From contig CAXTIG010000038.1 of assembly GCA_964244295.1 (NCBI GenBank), positions 1-64,000 of the forward strand: DNA of 64,000 bases, given 5' to 3'. The DNA is from JAJAZB01 sp964244295. GTDB taxonomy: Bacteria; Bacteroidota; Bacteroidia; Cytophagales; Spirosomataceae. Of this stretch, positions 8,981 through 17,010 are shown piece after piece. The first letter of the stretch is position 1, and each line of letters starts with the position of its first letter. The notes beneath the pieces were generated by a model. The model saw only the letters and a program-made list of their open reading frames with translations. It was not told where the DNA came from and searched no databases. The position numbers and the translations under genes are program-made.

Positions 8981-8996
8981 AACTAAAAAATTAGTT
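8981..8996. promoter_or_regulatory. Putative BlaI operator upstream of blaI
   Basis: AACTAA-AAAA-TTAGTT is a perfect 16-bp dyad 28 bp upstream of the blaI start. The identical 16 bp occurs at 12272-12287 in front of the tonB gene of the same cluster. BlaI/MecI repressors bind short palindromes in their own promoters, so autoregulation and shared control of both promoters is the simplest reading. Confidence 0.65.
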
Positions 8997-9024
8997 TAAC
9001 ATTTGCCCCGTAACCACGACAACC

Positions 9025-9396
9025 ATGATTGAAAAAGAACTCACCCGCGCCGAAGAGCAACTGATGCAGGTACTCTGGCAGTTGGAGAAAGGGTTTGTGA
9101 AAGACGTCATCGACCAGTTGCCCGCGCCCAAACCGGCCTACAACACCGTTTCGACCATCATCCGCATCCTCGAACAAAAGGGCTTCGTCGACCACCGGGC
9201 TTTTGGCAAAACCCACGAATATTTTCCGAAAATCACGAAGGAACAGTACCGATCCTTCGCCACCGAAAAGCTGATGACGGGATATTTTGAAAACTCGGTT
9301 GGCGGCCTGGTTTCGTTTTTTGCCAAGAAAAACAACGTGGATTTGAACGATGCAGACGCGATTTTGAGGATGATTCAGCAGATGCGGGAATCGTAG
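9025..9396 (+). CDS. blaI: BlaI/MecI/CopY-family transcriptional repressor
   Basis: 123 aa. A winged-helix domain (LTRAEEQLMQVLWQLEKGFVKDVI) is followed by the hinge and dimerisation region. PKPAYNTVSTIIRILEQKGFVDH is the recognition-helix and wing region conserved in BlaI/MecI. Such repressors dimerise on a palindromic operator and are inactivated when the partner BlaR1-type membrane protease is triggered. The start ATG at 9025 agrees with family length. A gene for an M56 BlaR1-like protein follows at 10250 after one unknown gene. The target here is probably the cluster itself; nothing nearby encodes a beta-lactamase. Confidence 0.9.
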   Translation: MIEKELTRAEEQLMQVLWQLEKGFVKDVIDQLPAPKPAYNTVSTIIRILEQKGFVDHRAFGKTHEYFPKITKEQYRSFATEKLMTGYFENSVGGLVSFFAKKNNVDLNDADAILRMIQQMRES

Positions 9397-9422
9397 GAAA
9401 CACCCGGTAAATTTCTACAGCC

Positions 9423-10232
9423 ATGCGGTTACGAATTCCGACATTTATTTTCCTACTGGTTCCGCTGATAGGCCAGAGCCAGGCTCTTGATTTTTCCACC
9501 GTCAAGCAGCATTACCCAACCTATTTCGGCTTGTATGTTGGAACTCACGAAGGCCGCAACTGGTTCGCTCCGTCGCCGCGCGAAGACGTACCGACCACCG
9601 ATCCTCTGGCCGTCTTGTTTAGCCAGAATCGCCTGTACGTAGACTACCTACTTCAAAACTACCGCAGCGGTGAGGTCGGGGTGATTGAAAAAGTGCTGCC
9701 CGATTCAGTGAAAGCGACGGATCTTTTTATGGACCAACTTCGGAAGGACCGTCGTTTCGAGCCGCTGTTTAAAGAGCAAGTGGCTCATTTTCTAAACGCT
9801 TCGGGTCGGTCGGTAACGGCCTACCAACCGCAACCGAAATTAAGCCTGGACATCGACAGTTTGATGACCATCGCCGCGCAGTTTTTCTACGCCATGCGCG
9901 AACGGCCGGATAGTTCGCTTTCCTGGAAAGTATGCGTCGGCGTGAATGGCTTCATGCACGAGAAACACACCGATATGCGCCCCTTGGTGGAAGCGTTTTG
10001 CTTCCAGGCGGTCTTCGAGCACTACGAACCCGATAAACCAGGATACACGACTGATTTTTTGGCGAACGCCCGTCAAGTCACACAAGAAACCCGCGCTTTC
10101 CACGGGGAAGAGCGGCTCGGTAAAGCGCGGCGGCGCATGACTGCCCTCATGAAATCCAACGCCGCTTTACGGACTACGGTAGTGGAAGAGTACGAAAAGA
10201 AAAAGTCGATTTTGAATTTTACACTTCGCTAA
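9423..10232 (+). CDS. Secreted protein of unknown function in the blaI-blaR1 cluster
   Basis: 269 aa. It starts with a signal peptide (RLRIPTFIFLLVPLIGQSQA), so it is exported. The rest is mostly helical and charged, without a motif I recognise. A run near residues 140-215 (IDSLMTIAAQFFYAMRER, then CVGVNGFMHEKHTD) may form a helical bundle. It begins 26 nt after blaI and ends 17 nt before the BlaR1-like gene, so it very likely shares their transcript. Its place between sensor and repressor suggests a role in the envelope response, but that is inference from position only. Confidence 0.6.
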   Translation: MRLRIPTFIFLLVPLIGQSQALDFSTVKQHYPTYFGLYVGTHEGRNWFAPSPREDVPTTDPLAVLFSQNRLYVDYLLQNYRSGEVGVIEKVLPDSVKATDLFMDQLRKDRRFEPLFKEQVAHFLNASGRSVTAYQPQPKLSLDIDSLMTIAAQFFYAMRERPDSSLSWKVCVGVNGFMHEKHTDMRPLVEAFCFQAVFEHYEPDKPGYTTDFLANARQVTQETRAFHGEERLGKARRRMTALMKSNAALRTTVVEEYEKKKSILNFTLR

Positions 10233-10249
10233 AAACCGCTAAACCAGCC

Positions 10250-12109
10250 ATGAACGCCCTGCACTACCTCCTGCAAGCCAACCTGTACCTCGCGCTGTTT
10301 TACGGGTTTTACTTCTTCTGGCTGCGCCGCGAAACCTTCCACCAACTCAACCGCGCCTACCTGCTGGCGGCGGCGGCGCTGTCGTTGTTTATCCCGGTGC
10401 TGCAATCCGACTGGGTGCGGAGTTGGTTTCTGACCGAGCGCGTCCACGAGGCGGTGTACACCTACTACGACCTCGACGCGGTGTTCGTCACGGCCCTGCC
10501 GCAGCAGGCGGTGGGCCTCACCTGGGGCGATGCCTTCGCCTTCGTGTACATGGCGGGGGTGCTGGTGGGGCTGGGACGGCTGTCGTTTCAACTGGCTCAC
10601 CTTCAGCAGTTTTTAAGCCGACGGAAATCTACTGCCGGACGGATGGCGTTTTCGTTTTTCAACCACCTCGTCGTGGGGCGGCACCTCGACGGGCACGACA
10701 CGATTCTGATTCACGAGCGGGTTCACGCCCGCCAACTCCACTCCGCCGACGTGTTGCTGGTCGAATTGCTGGCCATTTTCAACTGGTTCAACCCGGCGGT
10801 GTACGCCTACCGGCAAAGCCTGCGGGCCGTCCACGAGTTTATCGCCGACCAGCACGCCAGCCGCCACGCCCCCACCAAAGCCGACTACGCGCTGCTGCTT
10901 TTTGCCAAACAATTCGGGATTTCTCCCCAACTGACCAATTCGTTTTTCAGCCAAAGCTTGTTGCGGCGGCGGGTGGCGATGCTGCAAAAAGCCCACTCCC
11001 CGCGCCGGGCCTTGCTCAAGTACGGGCTGACGGCCCCGCTGTTTGGCGCAATGCTCGTGTTTTCGTCCGCCGCCGTGAGCGACAGCCGGGCGCTGGAAGC
11101 CGTCGAGCGGGTGGTGCAGTCGGCGCAGCCCTTGCGTGCCACGCCGTCGGCTAGTTTGGAGCCGAACGGCAGCGAAGTGACCTTCCCCGACTTGGCCGAG
11201 GCTGTGGCCCTCAGCCCCGAGTTGCAGCGGGAACTGCCCGGGAATACGGCGGAGCCGGTGTTGACGACAGTGGAAGAACCGGCGGAGTACCCCGGTGGGC
11301 CAGAGGCACTGGGCCGATTTTTAGCGAGAAATCTGCGTTATCCGGAAGAGGCCAAAGCGGTCAGGGCGACGGGGAAAGTGTTTGTCCGTTTTGTTGTCGA
11401 GAAAAATGGTGCCGTCACCAACGCACGGGTTATGAAAGAGGTGGGCTACGGCACCGGGGCAGAAGCGTTGCGGGTCGTCCGGCTCCTGCCCACCTGGAAA
11501 CCGGGGCGTCAGCGCGGCAGGGCGGTGCGGAGCCGGTTTACGGTGCCCTTCACCTTTGCGCTGGACGGCCAGGGATCGTCTGACGAGGCTGCTCCGAAAA
11601 TGACTAATGGTGTTGTCCTCGCTGAGATAGTCGCTGTAGCGTACTCACCGCTGGCAGCCAGGCCGGGCCGTACCGAAGTGCGTTCCCCCGACCCGGCGAA
11701 GGCGGTGGCACTTAGCCCCGTTTTGCAGCGGGAAATGCGGGGGGATACGGTGGAACCGCTGTTTACGGTCGTGCAAAAACAGGCCGGGTACCCCGGCGGA
11801 TTCAGCAAACTCACGAAGTTTCTTAAAAAGAACCTAACCTACCCCGCCGCCGCCCGGCAAGCGAACGTGCAGGGAAAAGTGTTTGTGTCGTTCATCATCG
11901 AAAAAGACGGCGCAATTTCTACTATCCAAGTCATGAAAGGTCTCGGCTTTGGCTGCGACGAAGAAGCCGTGCGGGTAATGGAAGCCATGCCTAAGTGGAC
12001 ACCGGGCAAGCAGGATGGACAGGCAGTGCGGAGTCGGTTTACGTTGCCGATTGCCTTCGCTCTGGATGGAAAAACCATTTCCTCACCTCGACTCCCTGCC
12101 CCGCCCTGA
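10250..12109 (+). CDS. BlaR1-like M56 metallopeptidase fused to two TonB C-terminal domains
   Basis: 619 aa. The N-terminal part has several membrane helices (about 5-25, 37-50, 95-115) and the zinc-protease motif HERVHARQ with His155, Glu156 and His159, plus Glu196 in HEFIAD as the likely third ligand. This is the M56 family that cleaves BlaI-type repressors. After another membrane helix near 265 come two TonB C-terminal-like domains (about 340-440 and 500-605), each with a YPGG start, a G-K-V-hydrophobic strand and a W-x-PG turn. TonB domains normally contact outer-membrane receptors. A tandem pair on a repressor-cleaving protease suggests it senses the cell wall or outer-membrane receptor state. 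Same transcript as blaI by spacing. Confidence 0.85.
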   Translation: MNALHYLLQANLYLALFYGFYFFWLRRETFHQLNRAYLLAAAALSLFIPVLQSDWVRSWFLTERVHEAVYTYYDLDAVFVTALPQQAVGLTWGDAFAFVYMAGVLVGLGRLSFQLAHLQQFLSRRKSTAGRMAFSFFNHLVVGRHLDGHDTILIHERVHARQLHSADVLLVELLAIFNWFNPAVYAYRQSLRAVHEFIADQHASRHAPTKADYALLLFAKQFGISPQLTNSFFSQSLLRRRVAMLQKAHSPRRALLKYGLTAPLFGAMLVFSSAAVSDSRALEAVERVVQSAQPLRATPSASLEPNGSEVTFPDLAEAVALSPELQRELPGNTAEPVLTTVEEPAEYPGGPEALGRFLARNLRYPEEAKAVRATGKVFVRFVVEKNGAVTNARVMKEVGYGTGAEALRVVRLLPTWKPGRQRGRAVRSRFTVPFTFALDGQGSSDEAAPKMTNGVVLAEIVAVAYSPLAARPGRTEVRSPDPAKAVALSPVLQREMRGDTVEPLFTVVQKQAGYPGGFSKLTKFLKKNLTYPAAARQANVQGKVFVSFIIEKDGAISTIQVMKGLGFGCDEEAVRVMEAMPKWTPGKQDGQAVRSRFTLPIAFALDGKTISSPRLPAPP

Positions 12110-12118
12110 CGGGCCAAT

Positions 12119-12160
12119 CCCCGCGAGATTGTTTCACAACGGGTTAAAACTCTTGCGGGG
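12119..12160 (+). terminator. Possible weak terminator after the BlaR1-like gene
   Basis: CCCCGCGAGA and TCTTGCGGGG pair with one mismatch across a 22-nt loop and are followed by CCGTTTTCC. The long loop and weak U-run make it uncertain. It would separate the blaR1-like transcript from the separately operated tonB gene. Confidence 0.35.
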
Positions 12161-12271
12161 CCGTTTTCCAAGAAAATAACCGACTTTCCTTTCACCCGCT
12201 GGACGGCCCCTGCCCCCGCCAGCCGCCCGACGGGCTCGCTCCATGCCTGGGGCTTTTTTCAAGCCTTTTTC

Positions 12272-12287
12272 AACTAAAAAATTAGTT
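12272..12287. promoter_or_regulatory. Putative BlaI operator overlapping the tonB ribosome-binding region
   Basis: The same AACTAA-AAAA-TTAGTT dyad as at 8981-8996. Here it ends 2 nt before the ATG of the tonB gene, so a bound repressor would cover the translation-initiation region. It may mean that transcription starts at or very near the ATG. Confidence 0.6.
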
Positions 12288-12289
12288 TT

Positions 12290-13081
12290 ATGGAAACGCT
12301 CACCGACATCGTGTTTGCCGCCCGCAACCGGGCTTACGGGGCCTTTGCCCTCCGCCAGAGTTACGCCCGCACCCTGCGGCGGGCCACCGTGCTGGGTTCG
12401 GTGCTGGTCAGCGCGGGCCTGATTGCCCCCGCTCTGCTGGCCCACTACACGCCCCGCGACCGCGTGACCGCCTTCCAACCGGAGACCGTCGTGCTGCCTC
12501 CGCCGCCCGAAGAAACCGTGAAGCCCGTCGTGCCACCGCCACCCGCCGAAGCGCCGAAGGTGAAAACCTCACGCTTTCTCCCGCCCGAAATCACGGCGGA
12601 AGAAGTGCCCGAAGAACTGCCACCCACCCAGGAACAGTTGGTTAAAGCCCCCGGCAGCGACCTCACCCGCGAAGGTACTTTCGACCCGAATGAGGTGGTG
12701 GATATTCCCGCCGAATCCGCCGGGCGCAAGCCGGAGGTGGTGGAGTTGAACCGCACGGGCGAGGAAGTGCCGTTCACCCGCGTCGAGCAGCAGCCCGAAT
12801 TTCCGGGTGGTTTGGCGGCGTTGGGTGAGTTTTTACGGAAAAACCTGCGCTACCCAAAGGAAGCCAGCAACGCGGGCATGGCGGGCAAGGTGTACCTCGA
12901 ATTCGTAGTACGGGCCGACGGCTCCATCGACCGGATTCAGGTGCAAAAAGGAGTCGGCTTTGGCTGCGATGAGGAGGCCCGGCGGGTGGTGGGGTTGATG
13001 CCGAAATGGAGGCCCGGCAAGCAGTCGGGGCGGGCGGTTCCGACGCGGTTTACGCTGCCCATCCTCTTTGCACTCGAATAA
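12290..13081 (+). CDS. TonB-family energy-transducing protein
   Basis: 263 aa. A short cytoplasmic N-terminus (ETLTDIVFAARNRAYGAFAL) is followed by one membrane helix (about 33-53). Next comes a Pro/Glu-rich periplasmic spacer (PPPEETVKPVVPPPPAEAP and on) and a C-terminal TonB domain (about 165-262, beginning QPEFPGGLAALGEFL and ending PTRFTLPILFALE). TonB couples the inner-membrane proton gradient to outer-membrane receptors such as SusC. The N-terminal NRAYGAFALRQ segment is typical of Bacteroidota TonBs. The BlaI-type operator directly before the start places it in the BlaI regulon. The C-terminal domain is close in sequence to the second TonB domain of the BlaR1-like protein, which suggests duplication. 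Confidence 0.88.
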   Translation: METLTDIVFAARNRAYGAFALRQSYARTLRRATVLGSVLVSAGLIAPALLAHYTPRDRVTAFQPETVVLPPPPEETVKPVVPPPPAEAPKVKTSRFLPPEITAEEVPEELPPTQEQLVKAPGSDLTREGTFDPNEVVDIPAESAGRKPEVVELNRTGEEVPFTRVEQQPEFPGGLAALGEFLRKNLRYPKEASNAGMAGKVYLEFVVRADGSIDRIQVQKGVGFGCDEEARRVVGLMPKWRPGKQSGRAVPTRFTLPILFALE

Positions 13082-13152
13082 GCATTTTTTGGATTGAGTC
13101 GCGAAAATAGCATTATCCCGCGCAGCATAAATGTTAAAAACCTGACAGTTAG

Positions 13153-13183
13153 TTTTTTGCAAAATCTTTATGTTGCATCTTTG
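13153..13183 (+). promoter_or_regulatory. Bacteroidota-type promoter
   Basis: TTTTTTG at 13153-13159 and CATCTTTG at 13176-13183 resemble the -33 TTTG and -7 TAnnTTTG elements, with a slightly short 16-bp spacer. They lie 29 bp upstream of the ATG of the small glycogen-binding-like gene. Confidence 0.5.
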
Positions 13184-13211
13184 CGCCCAGAATCAATCAA
13201 CCAATCAAAAA

Positions 13212-13520
13212 ATGAGCTTAACCAAACAACTTTTGAAGAGCAAACCCGTCGTAAAAGTGACGTTTGCCATTCCCGCCGAAGCCGCTGCCGAGGCTAAAAC
13301 CATTGCCGTGTTGGGCGAATTCAACGGCTGGGACGCCGCCGCCGCACCCCTTAAAAAAGGCAAGGACGGCGTTTTCAAAACCACCGTCGAACTCGAAGCG
13401 GGCAAGGAATACCAGTTCCGCTACCTCATCGACGGCGAGCGTTGGGAAAACGACTGGGAAGCCGACAAATACGTGGCCTCGCCGGTTTCGCTCGAAGAAA
13501 ACTCGGTGGTGGTGCTGTAG
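13212..13520 (+). CDS. Small isoamylase N-terminal / CBM48-like (early-set) protein
   Basis: 102 aa from the ATG at 13212, which follows a good promoter; an upstream in-frame ATG would fall within the promoter itself. The sequence VLGEFNGWDAAAAPLKK, then GVFKTTVELEAGKEYQFRY and WENDWEADKYV, is the E-set/CBM48 pattern of glycogen-branching enzymes and AMPK beta subunits. Here the domain stands alone without a catalytic partner. Such single-domain proteins are common in Bacteroidota and may bind glucan, but their role is not settled. The gene is monocistronic, followed by a strong terminator. Confidence 0.75.
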   Translation: MSLTKQLLKSKPVVKVTFAIPAEAAAEAKTIAVLGEFNGWDAAAAPLKKGKDGVFKTTVELEAGKEYQFRYLIDGERWENDWEADKYVASPVSLEENSVVVL

Positions 13521-13546
13521 GCGTTTGTCGTTTACAGTGTACCGCC

Positions 13547-13580
13547 AAACGCCCCGGTCGGAATTCCGACCGGGGCGTTT
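13547..13580 (+). terminator. Perfect hairpin terminator
   Basis: A 17-bp perfect stem (AAACGCCCCGGTCGGAA and its complement) is followed by a T-rich tract. It ends the transcript of the CBM48-like gene. Confidence 0.85.
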
Positions 13581-13603
13581 TTGATTTTTCGGTACCTTTG
13601 AAA

Positions 13604-13893
13604 ATGCCAACGTTTTTTGAACAGTTCGGCTGGCGCTTTTTCGCAATCAGGTTCGACCTTCTGAACGAACCGTTTCATGTTCACGTCACCGATAAAATAA
13701 AAAAGAATGCAAATTTTGGATACGTGCCGATCATTCTCTGAAATTGGCTTACAACCGGGGCTTCAGCACCGCCGAACTTCGGAAAACTGAACCCGCACTT
13801 CTTGAGCACCAAGATAAAATTCTGAAACATTACGAAACACTGTGCCATGACAACTACATCCGTCCGCACGACAAGCGCCCACGCCCGGCGTAA
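13604..13893 (+). pseudogene. DUF4160 protein, frameshifted
   Basis: The ATG frame gives MPTFFEQFGWRFF then EPFHVHV, the DUF4160 signature (a residue pair HVHV in a small beta protein), but stops at 13739-13741. The frame one base on, from TGG at 13717, continues with IRADHSLKLAYNRGFSTAEL and a helical tail ending at 13893, exactly as DUF4160 proteins do. The shift is at the T-run at 13714-13717 (one base missing). DUF4160 is almost always paired with DUF2442, and the partner overlaps it here. The pair is suspected to be a toxin-antitoxin-like module. Sequencing error is possible in a homopolymer. Confidence 0.7.
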
Positions 13894-14116
13894 ACGTCGG
13901 AATCCGGTAGCGAACCTGGCACCGGAACTGCTTCCAGGCCTCAAAGAGGATGGTCGTGTGGTCACTTTTCCGTTGAATTGGTCAGAGAAGTTACTGGGGG
14001 CATCGCCGGAGCAACGCCAGGAATTTGAGTTCAACGCGCACTATATTTTCTGGGACAACTTGGATGAAATCATCGGGGTACGAAATATTCTGTTTGGCGA
14101 GACCCACTATTTATGA
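13847..14116 (+). CDS. DUF2442 domain protein
   Basis: 89 aa. GRVVTFPLNWSEKLLGASPE, then WDNLDEIIGVRNILFG, is the DUF2442 pattern (a strand with a V-P-L-x-W motif, a helix with SPEQR, and a final W-x-x-LDE). It overlaps the end of the DUF4160 reading frame by 47 nt, the usual arrangement of this pair. The N-terminal 25 residues are basic and not part of the domain, and a shorter start is possible. Function not established. Confidence 0.7.
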   Translation: MTTTSVRTTSAHARRKRRNPVANLAPELLPGLKEDGRVVTFPLNWSEKLLGASPEQRQEFEFNAHYIFWDNLDEIIGVRNILFGETHYL

Positions 14117-14179
14117 ATGCTCACCATCAAGAAACGACCCCGTCAATCTTGCAGGGGTGTTTCTTGGTTTAACGGAACG

Positions 14180-15856
14180 TCATTTCCCCGGCGGCTTCCA
14201 GCTATCTTTCAACGTCACTGTCCGGTTGAAAACAAGGTTTTCGGTAGTAGAATCCACGTCGAGGCAGTAGTAGCCTTTCCGCATGAATTGGTAGGTCTGG
14301 CCGGGGGCAGCTTCCAACAAACTCGGCTCCGCGTAGGCGCTCACCACCGTGAGCGAATCGGGATTTAGGTATTCTTTGAAATCCCCTTCGGCAGTGCTGA
14401 GGTCTTCCACCCGGAACAGCCGGTCGTAGTTGCGCACGGCTACCGCCACGGCTTCCGCCGCCGAAACCCAGTGCAGCGTACCCTGCACCTTCAGGCCGGA
14501 GGTATCGCTGCCCGACTTACTCTCCGGAATATACGTACACCGCACTTCGGTCACTTTCCCCTCGGCGTCTTTCAGCACCTCGTCGCAGCGGATGATGTAG
14601 GCACTCTTGAGCCGCACCAGTCCGCCGGGGGCGAGGCGGAAGAATTTCTTGGGTGGGTTTTCCATGAAATCCTCCCGCTCGATGAGTAATTCCCGGCTGA
14701 AGGGCAGGTCACGGCTGCCCGCTTCGGGGTTTTCGGGGTTGTTTTCGGTGGAAAGCCACTCGGTCTGGCCCTCGGGGTAGTTGGTCAGCGTGACGCGGAG
14801 GGGGTCGTCGTCCACCACGGCCATCACGCGGGTGGCGGTTTTGTTCAGGTTTTCCCGCACGAAAAACTCCAGCAGGCCGATGTCGATGAGGTTGTCGCGC
14901 TTGGCCACGCCGATGCGCTCGCAGAATTCGCGCAGCGCCACGGCCGGGTAGCCCCGCCGCCGCACGCCGCTGAGGGTCGGCATCCGGGGGTCGTCCCAGC
15001 CGGTGACGTGGTTTTCGTTGACGAGTTGCAGCAGTTTGCGTTTGCTCATCACCGTGTAGGTAAGGTTGAGGCGCGCAAACTCGATTTGCCGACTCGGGAA
15101 AATGCCGAGTTTTTCGATGAACCAATCGTACAGCGGGCGGTGCGGAATAAATTCCAGCGTACAAATCGAATGCGTGATGCCCTCAATGGCGTCGCTCTGC
15201 CCGTGGGCAAAATCGTACATTGGGTAAATGCACCAGGCATCGCCGGTGCGGTGGTGGTGGGCGTGTTTGATGCGGTACAGCACCGGGTCGCGGAAGTGCA
15301 TATTGGGCGAAGTCATGTCTACTTTCGCCCGCAGCACGCGGCTGCCGTCGGGGTATTCCCCGGCTTTCATCCGGGCGAAGAGGTCGAGGTTTTCGGCGAT
15401 CGATCGGCTCCGGTATGGACTCTCCACCCCCGGCTCGGTGGGTGTGCCCTTCTGGGTGGCGATTTCTTCGGGCGTGGAATCGTCCACGTAGGCCAGGCCG
15501 GCCAGAATCAACTGCACGGCGAAGTCGTAGAGTTGGGAGAAATAATCGGAGGCGTAGCAGAGGCGTTCCCAGTCGAAACCCAGCCAGCGCACATCGGCCA
15601 TGATCGACTCGACGTACTCGGTTTCTTCGGTGACGGGGTTGGTGTCGTCGAAACGCAGGTTGGTTTTACCGCCGTACTCGTCGGCCAGGCCGAAGTTGAG
15701 GCAAATGCTCTTGGCGTGGCCCAGGTGCAAATACCCGTTGGGTTCGGGCGGAAAACGGGTGTACACCAGCCCGCCGTTTTTCCCGGCGCGGCGGTCTTCC
15801 TCGACGATTTCTTCGATGAAGTGAAGCGAGCGAGTCGCGTTGGTTTCCTCGGTCAT
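14180..15856 (-). CDS. glnS: Glutaminyl-tRNA synthetase
   Basis: 558 aa, the normal length. This class I synthetase charges tRNA-Gln with glutamine. The HIGH-type motif is in PPEPNGYLHLGHAKSICL (about 36-53) and the KMSKS-type motif in VMSKRKL (about 265-272). The beta-barrel anticodon-binding region fills the C-terminus, ending in ENLVFNRTVTLKDSW. The N-terminal LHFIEEIVEEDRRAGKN segment is standard for bacterial GlnRS. Direct GlnRS rather than the GatCAB route is usual for this group. It diverges from the universal stress protein gene at 16033, with no partner genes. Confidence 0.96.
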   Translation of the reverse strand: MTEETNATRSLHFIEEIVEEDRRAGKNGGLVYTRFPPEPNGYLHLGHAKSICLNFGLADEYGGKTNLRFDDTNPVTEETEYVESIMADVRWLGFDWERLCYASDYFSQLYDFAVQLILAGLAYVDDSTPEEIATQKGTPTEPGVESPYRSRSIAENLDLFARMKAGEYPDGSRVLRAKVDMTSPNMHFRDPVLYRIKHAHHHRTGDAWCIYPMYDFAHGQSDAIEGITHSICTLEFIPHRPLYDWFIEKLGIFPSRQIEFARLNLTYTVMSKRKLLQLVNENHVTGWDDPRMPTLSGVRRRGYPAVALREFCERIGVAKRDNLIDIGLLEFFVRENLNKTATRVMAVVDDDPLRVTLTNYPEGQTEWLSTENNPENPEAGSRDLPFSRELLIEREDFMENPPKKFFRLAPGGLVRLKSAYIIRCDEVLKDAEGKVTEVRCTYIPESKSGSDTSGLKVQGTLHWVSAAEAVAVAVRNYDRLFRVEDLSTAEGDFKEYLNPDSLTVVSAYAEPSLLEAAPGQTYQFMRKGYYCLDVDSTTENLVFNRTVTLKDSWKPPGK

Positions 15857-16032
15857 GGCAGATTACGGCAGGTTTGAAACGCCGAATTTACGCAGGAACC
15901 GGCAATTGCCGAACCACCCGCTTCCGGCGCGGCGGCTTTTCCGCCCCGAACGTCACAATTTCTTAACCCGGTTTGCTTGGTGTTTCGGGGGAAAAGGCGG
16001 TGATTGCTTCCGTTAAATTTGCCTCGCTTGCC

Positions 16033-16869
16033 ATGAAACGCCTCCTCGTCGCCACTGATTTTTCGGCCCAATCCCGCCCCGTGCTGGCCTGGGCCGCGCA
16101 GTTTGCCCTCGTCCTGCCCGCCGAGGTACTGCTGCTCCACGCGCAACCAATCACTTACCCGGCCACCGAACTGCCCACCGACCCGATGGGGATGCTGGCC
16201 CCCCTGCCCGACGAGGGCGCCGCCCAAACCGCCCTCGACCGCCAGGCCGACGGCCTCCGCCAGCAAGGCATTGCCTGCGAAACCCGCCTCGTGCTGAACG
16301 ACCTGACCGACGCCCTCCGCGACGCCGTGGCCGAAACTCCGACGGATTTCGTGGTGTTGGGCCGCCGCGCCGAAGCCTCCGACGGCTGGCTGGCGCAGCT
16401 TTTTGGCACCAGCGCCACCGACGTGGTCGCGAAACTCGACGTGCCGGTGCTGATGGTGCCCGGCGAAGCAAGCGCAGCCCCGGTGCGGCGCATCGTGTAC
16501 GCCACGCAGTTGGAGTGGAATGAAACGGCGGTGCTCCGGCAAACCTTCGACCTGGCCCGCGCCCTGGGGGCCAGCGTGCAGTTGGTCAAACTCAACGCGC
16601 CCTTCGAACCCAACCTGGCCCGCGACGAGGATTTTATCGCCGACATCCGCCGGAATTTTTCGGAAGAATCGTTTGAACTCACCACCCGCGAAGCCGACAC
16701 GGTGAGCGGGGGACTGGTGGCTTTCGCCGAAGAAGCAGGGGCCGATTTGCTCATCCTCACCTCCCACCACCACAGCCTGCTCGACCAACTCATCACGCCC
16801 AGCAAGGCGAAGCAGGTGCTGGTGCAGACGACGGTGCCGACGTTGGTGTTTCCGGTGGGGAACGATTGA
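16033..16869 (+). CDS. Universal stress protein with two Usp domains
   Basis: 278 aa from the ATG at 16033 (KRLLVATDFSAQS is the canonical first strand of UspA; an upstream in-frame extension lacks family similarity). Domain 1 (about 1-145) ends in a DVVAKLDVPVLMVPG strand. Domain 2 (about 150-278) starts VRRIVYATQLEWNE and ends TVPTLVFPVG. The ATP-binding G-2x-G-9x-G(S/T) signature is not clear in either domain, so nucleotide binding is uncertain. Tandem-domain Usps of this length are common in Bacteroidota and respond to general stress. Followed by the remnant region 16893-17347. Confidence 0.85.
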   Translation: MKRLLVATDFSAQSRPVLAWAAQFALVLPAEVLLLHAQPITYPATELPTDPMGMLAPLPDEGAAQTALDRQADGLRQQGIACETRLVLNDLTDALRDAVAETPTDFVVLGRRAEASDGWLAQLFGTSATDVVAKLDVPVLMVPGEASAAPVRRIVYATQLEWNETAVLRQTFDLARALGASVQLVKLNAPFEPNLARDEDFIADIRRNFSEESFELTTREADTVSGGLVAFAEEAGADLLILTSHHHSLLDQLITPSKAKQVLVQTTVPTLVFPVGND

Positions 16870-16892
16870 AGAGTGGCCGGGGCGGGCGTAAT

Positions 16893-17010
16893 CTACTTTT
16901 TGCCCGTCAGACTATTTTTTACCTCCAACACAAAATCGGAAGGCGATGTCGGCGATTTGCTCAACGGTCAACTTCATTTTTTTGAGCAGGTTGCGGACAA
17001 ATTTGCGCTT
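16893..17010 (-). pseudogene. C-terminal remnant of a PD-(D/E)XK transposase-family (Rpn-like) protein
   Basis: On the minus strand this reads KFVRNLLKKMKLTVEQIADI, then, after a one-base shift, DFVLEVKNSLTGKK and a stop at 16893-16895. That is the typical tail of the Bacteroidota PD-(D/E)XK transposase / Rpn-like nucleases, where a small HTH-like segment ends in VxxFVxEVK. The upstream part is gone, cut exactly at the left inverted repeat of the IS remnant. So this gene was disrupted, then lost, at the IS insertion. Confidence 0.6.
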
